From Emydura subglobosa (lineage: Eukaryota; Chordata; Testudines; Chelidae), in the NCBI GenBank assembly GCA_007922225.1, contig ML679956.1, forward strand, positions 75,676,095 through 75,740,094: a stretch of 64,000 nt of DNA. Reading direction: 5' to 3'. The position numbers and the translations under genes were made by a program. Of the stretch, positions 33,541 to 44,900 are shown piece after piece. The notes beneath the pieces are model-generated. The model was not told the DNA's origin and searched no databases. It saw only the letters and a list, made by a program, of their open reading frames with translations. The stretch's first letter is position 1, and every line of letters begins with the position of its first letter.

Positions 33541-33660
33541 TAGGGGGACTGTCCTAGAGCAAGTGTGAAATGTTGGGATGGGGGGAAATAGGCACCAGTG
33601 TAAGACAATGCCCCGAATATCGGGACTGTCCCTATATAATCAGGACGTCTGGTCACCCTA
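33541..33660. mobile_element. 125-bp TIR MITE ('ctggtcaccct' family), copy 1
   Basis: 'gagcaagtgtgaaatgttgg', 'cgaatatcgggactgtccc' and right end 'gtctggtcacccta' are shared with copies at 56.1, 60.3 and 61.1 kb. The left terminus is diverged. Confidence 0.75.
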
Positions 33661-33802
33661 TAATTTGCTGGGGGAGCTCTGCTCCCTGCAGAGGGCAGGC
33701 ATCGGCCTCTTGGCTTATAGAGCAAGGCCTCAGTGAGAGAGCGAGAATTGGGTGTGTGGTCTCTCAAGGAAGGTGTGCATGAGCCGCACACACTGTGGCT
33801 GG

Positions 33803-33830
33803 GCATAAAAAGCGGCCGGGTTACTTCCGT
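33803..33830 (+). promoter_or_regulatory. C1orf35: Candidate C1orf35 core promoter: TATA-like plus ETS-like site
   Basis: CATAAAAAG near 33804 is followed 20 bases on by ACTTCCGT, an ETS-family core in reverse. Possible donors downstream are AG|GTAGGC near 34111. The match is motif-level only and could be chance. Confidence 0.25.
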
Positions 33831-35106
33831 AAGCAGTAAGGGCATCTGTTGAGCCGGGTGCTGGTTGATTTCTGCACTGACAACCAACAGGGTCTGCAAA
33901 ACTAAATGGCCCTAAGACCCTCCCTCCTCCTCCCAATCCTGCAAGTCAATGTGGCTGAAAGTGGTGTTGCCTGTGTGGAACAGCTGGCAGTGTCTGGGCC
34001 TAAAGCAGGGATGCAGAGGAGACTCGGGTACCCTGTGAAATGCAGAGGAAGGAATAATTTAGAGCCACCAGGCTTCTCAGCCACATCCCCTAGGCATGTT
34101 GCGGATTGGAGGTAGGCGGCTGGGCTGGTCAGGGTGGAAAGAGATGGGAAAACCTAGAGGAACAGTTTTGTTCCTTGTGACTGTGGGAAAAGCAGGTTGT
34201 GTTGCTTCTGTTTCATGTGAGGTTTCTGCTGGGGGAAACTTGTGTTTCCACGAGTCTGCAAAGTAGGGTTTGTGTTTGTGTGTATTTGTTTTTCATGGCA
34301 CAATACAAAAATACCAGTAGTTGTACATGCTAAGATATAGGGTAAATCAAATCTCATGATTCAGGGCACAATTTGATTGCCACGGGGGTCAGGAAGAGCT
34401 TCTCTTCATATACAACCATGACAAGTCGGCCAGGTGCACTATGGGGGTGTTTTGCCTTTCTCTGAAGCACTGCACTGCCGGTGTCAGGATGCTGTGCCCA
34501 AAGGAACAAGGGTCTAACCTGGCATGCAACTCCTGTGTTCTGCTAGATGTGACCTGAGTGCATCTTCTTTTGCTCCACGTGCTTCGGAGTCAGGACAGCC
34601 TTCAAAGAGCGTGGATGGGTGGAGGAATCTACCCTTGCTTTGTGAGACAGTGTTGCTCTTCTGTAGGGCTGGGACAATGACAGCTAGCACTCTGCATGGA
34701 CAATGGGGTGGATTCTATCCCCTATAGAACCCCAGCCAGACAAAAGCAGCCATCTCCAGCTAAAATGCCACTTGCTCATTCTCTTGAGGTGAATCCCCAC
34801 TGATGTATTGTGGGGGCAGGCCAGCACAGGCCACTGCTATTCACCGCACTCTACGCCAGCTGCAGGAATCAGTGCACATTTTAGCAGTAAATTTCCCTCT
34901 TAGGAAATTCAGACCTTTGCCACCCTCCCATGGTTGTTTGCCTGTCTCCCCTATCTGGTGGAAGCTGTTTGGCTGTCGGATGTGGTCTGTAACCCTTGGG
35001 ATTGTCCTGCTGTGTTTTCTAGATCTGGATGATTCGGGGCAGAGATCTGAGCGCCTCATGGTGATCGATTTCATTCCCAGCGCCACCGGCTGTTTCTTCC
35101 CGCATC

Positions 35107-35200
35107 ATGTTCGGCTCATCCAGAGGAGGAGTGAGAGGGGGGCAGGACCAGTTCAACTGGGAGGATGTGAAGACGGATAAACAGAGAGAAAATTACCTTG
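35107..35200 (+). CDS. C1orf35: C1orf35 coding exon 1
   Basis: ATG at 35107 begins [20 protein letters not shown] and runs to ...NYL plus one base of Gly32; donor GTAAGA at 35201. An acceptor-like TTTTCTAG at about 35021 suggests the exon starts upstream as 5' UTR. Confidence 0.95.
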
Positions 35201-38200
35201 GTAAGAGTTGATCCTGTCGTCACATAACGTGTTTTGTATAAATTCAGCTCTTGCGAAAGGTGCCCGACAGGCAGCACTGGAGGCTGATGTCCTTCATGTA
35301 CCGACAGGACAGGATGCACACAGCAGGAGCACCATGCCTTCTCCTTCCCTGCTGCCATGCCTCCGTCTCCCCCTGGCCGGAACGAAACTGACCTGAGAGC
35401 ACCACTTCTGGAGCTAAAGGGAGGATTTGGTCTTCCTGGTATATTTGGTCCTTTGCTTCTCTGCTGCAGCTGTTGATGTGAGGGGACCCGCTGTGACCAT
35501 TACTTTATTTGATGCCCACGTGATAACAAGGAACTGGACGCACGGGAATATTAGTGCTAATGTTATTCTCGTGATAATAGTATTGCTCCTTGCTTCATGT
35601 CCTAAGCTGTGTCATGGTGATGGCCTGAAACACTGCTGTGTTTCTTAGATTTTTTTTTTTTTAAAGGCCAAATGAACCATTCTGACCATCTAATCTGGCC
35701 TACATAACCTCACCACATGATTCCTGCAGGAAACCCAATTATTTGGGGTGGAATTAAAGCTGCTCTTTTTAGAAAGACAGCCAGTCTCCATTTAAAGAGA
35801 CTGCTTGATGGAGAATTTACCCTTCCCTCGGCAAGCAACCAAGAGCTGGCTGAATTTCTGTGCTCGGCAAAGTGAATCCTATTCATGCAGTCGGTATTGC
35901 TGCCAGAGCACTTGGGGAGTTGTTGTGATATAAAGCTTCTGTTCAACCATAAAAACCTGAGATCCAGTTCTCCCTGTGTGTTCATTAAATGGCACTCTTG
36001 TAAAGTTTGTGGTTTGTCTTTGGATCTGGCCAGCCTCCCTTCTCCAACTGTCCGTGGTGCAGTGTGCTATTTGGCTGCCACCGTCCACCCCAGAGGTGAC
36101 CTCATTTCAGTGCAGCTATATATAGAGTGTTACAAGGCCCTTTGGGATCCGTAAGGATGGAAAGTGCAATAGAAATGTAAGACGTTATTATTAGCTGTTA
36201 GTGGAAGCTGAATTGCTGGGACCAACTGGCCCAAACACTGTCTTTTCCTCTCTTTGAATCATGCCATGGACCTTGTCAAGAACAACACTTAGCTATTACC
36301 TGCCACTCTTCGCACATAGATCTCAAAGCACTTTACAAAGGCGCTTAGGGTCAGTAGTCCCATTTTACTGATGGGGAAACAGAGGCATGTGGCGGTGAAG
36401 TGCCTGGTCCGCAGTCAACCCGCAGGTCAGTGGAAGAGCTGGGTGAAGTGACCTGTGCATTGAGCCTTGCATGATCCTAACTTATGACTATCGTTAGTCC
36501 TGTTACAGTGTTTTAGAAGTGACGTTTCATGCTGGCCTAACACTTTAGGTCTCTTGAAGGTTTCTCTTGTTCTAAATGACAGGGAACTCCCTGATGGCTC
36601 CAGTGGGCAGGTGGCAGAAGGGCAAAGACCTGACCTGGTACGCGAAGGGGAAGAAAGGCGATGTGCCGATCTCCCGAGAAGCTGAGCTCGCTGCAGTCCG
36701 GCTGGCCGAGCAGGAGGCCATGATGGCGGCTCTGTAAGTCTATGCCAAATGGGTCTAACAGGTGACCTTTCCAAGGCCTGTGATACGTTGAGAACCACAG
36801 CTTAAAAAGAACCTTGGTGTTTGGTTCATGTGATCTGAAATCTGTAGTCACAGCTAGGCAAGTCACCTCTGCTTCCTCTCCCCCTGTTCCTCTGTTCTGG
36901 CTACTTATCTTATAAATTCATTGGTGTAGGGACACAGTCTCTAACTGCATGTTTGTACAGTGCCTGGTGCAACGGAGCCATGATCTTGGTTAGGCACTGA
37001 TCTCTGGGCACTGTCATAATGCAAATCATTCATCCAGTGTTGAGGGACTCTTGGCCACCTGCTCTGTCAGATATTTCTAGGGTGCCCATCATCGTGGTGT
37101 CTGAGAACGACATAAAAATGCGTTCATGAGCTCCAACCAGGTTCAGCTGGATAAACTTCCTGACTGCCTGGCAGAGGCCGATCCCCCTGCAGTCTTGAGA
37201 TAATAGCAACCCTGTGTCTAGTGACCTGGTGATCTTCAACTGATGGAGGAGGAATCTTGGCATCTCAATCCCTTTCTCCCAGCCCCTTTCCCTGAACATG
37301 GGAATCAGCCATTGCTTGCTTTTGTAACTTGTCTGGGTTTTACTTCTTCCAGGGGCTACAAGAATGTGAAGAAACAGCCCACAGGCCTGAGCAAAGAGGT
37401 AAGGGAGGCATCTGAGTGCGAGACCTGGGGGCTTTTTGCGAGAGATTCAGGGGCGGGAGCGGGAGGTGGTGCTCAGCAGGGCTGCAGGCTCTCTCTGTAC
37501 CAGGTTATCTGGGCTTGGCTTGTGAGTCTACTGACATCTAATGCTTTAACCAGATTATGTCACTTACAAGGACTGAAATGGTTGGGTTTCTTATTTCGGA
37601 TCCTGGATTCATGACAGGGGCTCTGAGGAAGTTCACTTGGTCCATAAAACATTTGTATTGCTGTTTCCAAAGTGTTCCCAGCCCTGACATTTCAGATCTT
37701 TAAAAAAGATCACATCACTCTGATTACCATCTCACTTCCCTCCCCTGTTCTAAGGACTTGTCTACATAGGATATGGAGCAGCCATGCAGGGAGTTGAACA
37801 GGATTAGCTATTCATCTCCGAGTTCACATCCTCCCTTAATCCAAATTAATTTCCCTGCAGTAGACAAACCCCGAGTCTGACATGACTTAAATAGCCAGTA
37901 TCTGAACTCTAGTTACGGCGCGTGACAGTTGGGACGCAAAGCTGCTTCAGTTGAAATGCTGGTTCTGGAGACATCCGCTGCTGGGCTTGGGTCAGAACCA
38001 GAGTAGGGAAATGGTAAGCATGATGGGAACCAGAATGAGGTGATTTTTAAATTTCTGGATCTTGGGATCTGGCAGAGCAAAAATCAAATGCTGGACATGC
38101 CACTGGGAAGCGATTATTTCTCGCTCTCTTGGTTTTGCCAGAGAGGTGACACCTTAAAACTTCCCCTCAATCTGGCTGTCATTATTGGCACTTAAGTGGC

Positions 38201-38867
38201 ACTGAGCGTACACTGCTCTGAACATGCACTGCTGTGGGACTTGCGAACTTTCAGTCTCTGACCCTATGAAACCTTCATAACGAATAAGCCATTGTAAAAA
38301 GATGAGTGAAGGAGTCACAGCAAATTTATTAGACAGACTTTACCTCTCTTTGTGGACTGATATTACAGTACTCAGAGACTATGTCATCAGGGCCTTATTT
38401 ATTTATATTACAGTAGTGTGTAGCGGTCCCAACTGAGGCCAGGGCCCCTCTGTGCGAGGCGCTGTACAAACACTGAGAGACAGACCCGGCCCAGAAGAGC
38501 TTACAGTCTAAACCGACCAGACAGACAGGATGGGAGAGGCACAGAGACTTGCCGGCAGATCAGTGGCAGAGTCAGGAATAGAACTGAGGTGTCCTGACAT
38601 CCCCCTCGCCCTCTCTCCCCTCCCCCCCCCACACACACACACACACACACTCCAGCGCCATTTCCTCCAGACTGTGCTCCCTTGGGGAGTTGTTTGTCCC
38701 ACAGCAGTTCTGTAGGCCTAGCAGAGTACCAGTGTTACACGTCGCCGCTTGGATCCCAGAGGCTCCCCAGCACTTCACAAGCTGTGTATGGAGCACAGAC
38801 AGGGAAGGGCTGAATTTCCATGCGGCACGCATAAGTCAGGACGGGTTGCCCTTTCTGAACGTAGCTG

Positions 38868-38909
<42 letters not shown>

Positions 38910-41900
38910 TCACACTCACACACGGATCTGTGTCGATCATCCCTATCCCCCTGCTGGCAGAATAGGATTCGGCTTGCCGTACTTGTGCATTAACTTCAGC
39001 AAGACTGTTTGGTCAGCCCTGGGGCCTCATCTGTGCAAAATGCATTGAGATCCGCTGCTTGAAATGGGCTGGTGATGGTGGGGCCTTAGTCTTCTGAGAG
39101 TTTGTACCTGTTACCATTAAGTCTGGGGTCACGCAGGTCACCTAAGTGCTCCTCAGGGGATGCTCCGATGGAAAATACAGTATTGGGGAACTCAGTGCTG
39201 CCAGTCATCTAATGCCCGGGTGCAGTTAGCTGGTCCACTCCATGGATTTACGGCTCTTTCTAAACTCTTCCTTCCTAGGATCTCGCTGAGGTTTGTAAGC
39301 GTGATGGAGCAGAGCGTGATGAGAAGGACATGGATCGTGTCTTGGGGCTGGGGAGTTCGAGGTAACTCGAGGGCTATTTCCCACCAGCATAAGAACTCCC
39401 ATGCTTTTCCCTCTCTTTGGAACCCCTGATGGCAAATGTAGGAGTGCAGCTGACCCCAAAATCATAGATGATCTGGAAAAAGGGGTAAACAGCGAGGTGG
39501 CAAAATTTGCAGATGATAACCATCATGAGTAATTTTGTAAATTCAAAACAGATAGCGAAGAGTTAGAGGGATCTCTCAAAACTGTGACTGGGCAACAAAA
39601 CGGCAGATGAAATTCAATGCTGATAAGTGCAAAGTCATGCATCCTGGAAAAAATAATCCCAACTATAGATACAAAATGATGGGGACTAAATTAGCTGTTA
39701 CCACTCAAAAAAGATCTTGGAGTCATCCTGGATAGTTCTCTGAAAACATCCACTCAATGCGCAGCGGCAGTCAAAAAATCTAAGAGAAGGTTGGGAACCA
39801 TTAGGAAAGGAATAGATAATAAGACAGAAAATATCATATTGCCTCTATATAAATCCATGGTATGTCCACACCTTGACACTGTGCAGAAGATCTACTTGCC
39901 CCATCTCCAAGATATAATATTAGAATTGAAAATAGTTCAGAGCAGAGCAACAAAAATGATTAGGGGTGTGGAACAGCTTCCATATGAGGCGGGATTATAA
40001 AGACCAGAACTGTTCAGCTAGGAAAAGAGCTGACTAAGGGGAGATATAATAGAGGTCTATAAAATCATGAATGGTGAGGAGAAAGTGAATAAGGAAGTGT
40101 TATCTACCCCTTCACCTATCACAAGAACCAGGGGTCACCCAATGACATGGATAGGCAGCAGGTTTAAAACAAACATAAGGCAGTGCTACCTCACACAATG
40201 CACAGTCAGCCTGTGGAACGCGTTGCGAAGGTCAAAAGTATACCTGGGTTCAAAAAAAGAATTAAGTTCATGGAGGAGAGGGCCATCAATTGCTATTAGC
40301 CAAGATGGTCAGAGACAAAACCCCATGCTCTGGGTGCCCCTAAACCTCTGACTGCCAGAAGCTGGGAGTGAACAACGGGGTGGGGTCACTCCATAATTAC
40401 CCTGTTCTCAGAGGACAGGATACTGGGCTAGATGGACCATTAGTCTGATCCAGTATGGCCATTCCTGTGTTCTGCAATGCCCGTCTCCCCCCATCTTTTG
40501 CAGTCTTTCCCCATGTCTCTCCCTGCTGTTTCCTTGTTCTCTCTCCCATGAGGGAAATTGAGACAAAGGGAGCCAGTGGCAAGCTGGGGTTAGAACAGCG
40601 TGTTTTCAGACTCGTGGCCTTTGCTTGTTCCACCCGACCATACTGCTTCTCACTGCACCAAGTACCACGTTACACAACTACCCTGAGCCACCGGGACTGA
40701 TCTTCCAAACAGGAAGTGATCTAACCATAAAGTATGAACCAAAGCCAACCAATGAGCAGCTTCCTATTGGGACAGTGGGGTTGGCTCGCTGGGGGAATGG
40801 GAGGAGTATTTTTACTAGCCTGTTACATTTATAGAATATGCTGCAGTCCAAAACCCTGTTTAGGCTGGAATCCTTCCAGCTGCTGCAGAAAAGTGGCCAC
40901 CTCTGGGGTGGATTGTGGTCTCCTTTGTAGAGGTTGAACATGGATTAATAGGAAGGATTGGAACAGACTCTGCGTCCAGTCAGCCCAGGATGTGTACGAG
41001 CTTAATGCAAGGGCGTTCTGAAAACAAGTGGAAGGAATCTGATCAGATTGGTGATTCTTATCCAGGGCCAGCGTGAAATAACGGTAATACTGTGCCCTGG
41101 TCTAGCGCATTTATTGGAGCATTTTCAAAGACCTTTCTAAACACCGATGAATCCTCATGCCCCTCCCTGGGATGGGGAAGTGTTTCCCCAAGAGGAAACT
41201 GAGGCAGCACAGAAATTAAATGACTCTGCCAGGATTGAGCAGCTACTCAGTAGCAGAGCGGGGAGAGATCTCAGAAATTCTTGACCTCCAGTCCCCTGCT
41301 ATCACCGGTAGATATCGCTCCAAAAGCATCAATGGCTCACGGTGACTAGAGAAAATCATACAGCGTGCATGTGTATGTATCTTGACGGTTTTTTTCCTCC
41401 CCCCAGTGGCTCTGCTGGCAGGATGATGCTCTCCAAGGAAGACAAAGAGGCTGCCAAACTGGGGCTTTCTGTATTTACTGTAAGTCTTTCCAGCCTGTGC
41501 TTGTCATGGTTCCGAAGGCTAGGTGCTTTGCAGAGCATAAGAGAGGTTTGATCCCTGCTCCGTCCACACTATGCTAATTTTTACCATCCAAGTGAAACTC
41601 CAGAGTGTAACTGTCTGTGGTTAGTTTCACGTTTCTCAAGTAAAGTGTGAGGGCTTCATTTTTTCTTTAAAGGGGCTGATCCTACTCACGTGTCTGTGTA
41701 GCTGCTGAGTTGGCTCCCCTCATTAATATCTGAGTGCCTCACAGCACCCCTGTGAGATACAGAAGCATTGGCCCTCTTTCACAGATAGGGCACTGGGGCA
41801 CAGAGAGACTAAGTGACTTACCCAAGGTCTCACAGAAAGGCTGTGGCAGAGCAGGAATTGAATCCTGCCCTCCTGAGCCCCTACCCAGGGCTTTAACCAT

Positions 41901-44900
41901 GAAGCCATCCTTTCTCTATCTGTCCAAGTGGGTGCAGAATTTTGTCACTGATGTCCTGGGAACAGGATTTTGCAGGGTGGGGCGGGGGAGGAAGAGATAA
42001 CAGCAATGAGCCTGAATTAGCTCTCTTGACCCCTGACCTCCTTGAACTCTGGTCTCTGACATTATTTTGTCTTTTGGAAATCTAGCATCAGAGAGTGGCA
42101 AACAGTCCAGAGGCCTCAGGTGCGAAGAGAAAACTGGGCAAGGAAGAGAAGGCGGAAGAGGCCTGGTAAGAACAACCCACTTTTTTGCTTAATGCATAGC
42201 TAGAGCTGTCACGGGCTACTGTGAGATGCTGTTCGCAAACAGCGGGGTGTTTCTTTAAACCAAATTCCGCCCCACCCCCCCGCCCCGGCTGCGTCTGTCC
42301 CTGCTTTGATTTCACAAAGTTCACTGCCAGCAAAGTCTTTTGCGTATGGACATTTGCAAACTTGGAGTTGGCAGCCGGGATTCATTTAATCCCAGACTAA
42401 CTTGCTTTGGGGCAGAAGTGGTTTTGTAAAGATGAGGCTAATTGGGTGGAAAAAGCAGTGCCATGTGATGAAGCGACCAGTCACACAGCTAGACTGTTGT
42501 GAGCAATTGGCGCTTAATCCGTCCTTGCAAAACATTCATTGAGTCAGCCATGGGGGTGGACCCTTGAGAGCGGGCACAGGGCTGAGACCTGTCAAATTGC
42601 CCATGGACAGCAAATATAGCTGTGCTTTAAAAAGACGCGCTGATGCCATTTGCATGTCTCTGTTTCTTCAACCGGGCAGGCCTGAGAGCAGCAAGAAATC
42701 CAAAAAGGAGAAGAAGAAAAAGAAGAAGAAAAAACACAAGAAAGGGAAGGAAAAGGAGAAACAACACAAGAAAGAAATAGCCATCACCTCCTCCTCCCCC
42801 TCCCCAGATCATGGGGAAAGGTACCAGAGCTGCTGCTATTATAGAATATGAGGGTTGGAAGGGACCTCAGCAGGTCATCTAGTCCAACCCCCTGCTCAAA
42901 GCAAGACCAACCCCAACTAAACCATCCCAGCCAGGGCTTGTCAAGCTGGGCCTTAAAAACCTCTAAGGATGGAGATTCCACCACCTCCCTAGGTAACCCA
43001 TTCCAGTGCTTCACCACCCGCCTAGTGAAAAGGTTTTTCCTAAAAACCAACCTAGACCTCTTCCACTGCAACTTGAGACTGTTGCTCCTAGTTCTGTCAT
43101 CTGCCACCACTGAGAACAGCCTAGCCCCATCCTCCCTGGAACCCCCTTTCAGGTAGTTAAAGGCTGCTATCAAATCCCCCCTCATTCTTCTCTTCTGCAG
43201 ACTAAACAAACCTAGTTCCCTCAGCCTCTCCTCATAAGTCTTGTGCTCCAGCCCCCTAATCATTTTTGTTGCCCTTCACTGGACTCTCTCCAATTTGTCC
43301 ACATCCTTTCTGTAGTGGGGAGCCCAAAACTGGACACAATACTCCAAATGTGGCCTCACCAATGCCGAATAGAGGGGAATAATCACTTCCCTCGATCTGC
43401 TGGCAATGCTCCTACTAACGCAGCCCAATATGTCATTAACCTTCTTGACAACCAGGGCACACTGCTGACTCATATCCAGCTTCTTATCCACTGTTACCCC
43501 CGGGTCCTTTTCTGCAGAACTGCTGCCTAGCCCGTCAGTCCCCAGTCTGTAGCTGTGCATGGGATTCTTCCGTCCGAAGTGCAGGACTCTGCACTTGTCC
43601 TTGCTGAACCTCATCAGATTTATTTTGGCCCAATCCTCCAATTTGTGTAAGTCACTCTGTACCCTATCCCTACCCTCCAGGGTACCTACTATTCCCTCCT
43701 AGCTTAGTGTCATCTGCACACTTGCTGAGGGTGCAATCTACCCCATCCTCCAAATCATTTATAAAGATGTTGAACAAAATCGGCCCCAGCACCAACCCCT
43801 GGGGCACTCCACTTGTTACCGGCTGCCAACTAGACATCGAGTCGTTGATCACTATCGTTCTCTTTCATGGCAGTGGGGTCAGGCCCCTGTTGTGCTAGGT
43901 GCTGTACAAATACAAGGGCAGTCATCGACTCTTAAGGCCAGAAGGGACCATTAGATCTTCTTCTCTGGCCTTCTGTGTAGCACAAGCCGGAGAACTTTAC
44001 TCAGTTACTCTTGCACTGAGCCCCTTCTTGGCCCGGGAGCTCACAAACAAAGGCATGAGGAGAACAAGCAGCCTTTCAAGTCTCTCTCTGCTCCTGCCCC
44101 AGAGCCCTTGTGTGGTGGGCAGGGGTGTCTGCTGCATCGTGCTCTCTCCTTCCCCCAGCCAAGGGAGCTCAGCGTGGGAGTCTCACGGCGGGAACCCTTT
44201 TCTTTTTGTAACCCAGCATTACAGATTGGCTACAGGTGGTGACCGAGGGTTTGCATTAGCTGGGGCTGACTAGCTGGGACTCGTGACAGTAGATCAATAG
44301 GACGTAGCCCTGGGAGTCGGATGCACTCCGCATGGTGTGAAGACTGTCTGGCATTGGCGACGCAGCACCTTGGTTTGTGCGACCCTGTGCGATGTCCTGA
44401 GGCCACGTGCAGCAGCTGCCCCTGGTGCCGATTGCAGCGTTACAGAGGCGTGGGAGTGGAGAGGTCTCTAGCTTGTCTGACTCAGGTGGGGAAGCCTACA
44501 GTGCTTCCCTCCCCGCATCACCGACAGCGAGCTGATGTGAGCTGAGTCTATCTGCTAGCTCCTTGGGTAGTAAGAAGGCCCGCTGGGGGGGACTCAGTGG
44601 GGTGGATTGACCCATCATACCAAGCCAGTCACTCCACCTTCTCCAGGGGAGACTGAAGTGCAAACATTCAGTGGAGTAACCTGCGGAGTGCTTTTCTGTT
44701 GCGGCCGGTAGATGTTTTCTGGGCCTCTTACCAATCTCAGTGCATCACCCCTCCCCAGATCTCTCTCTAGCAGCTTTTGATCAACTTCTGCACTTGCTTT
44801 GCCCCCAACCAAAGGCCTAGTACAAATCTTCCATCCATTAAGAGCGAAATGATTCTCTCTCCCTCTCTTCTCTGTAGCACAATGCTTCTTGGGCCATTAG

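Noticed and set aside
38735..38923. Arg/Glu repeat frame
   Set aside because: Translation of the (CT)n microsatellite.
42784..43641. Long minus-strand frames (159 and 121 codons) with reverse-transcriptase-like content
   Set aside because: They are fragments of one truncated CR1 LINE in an intron, not host genes.
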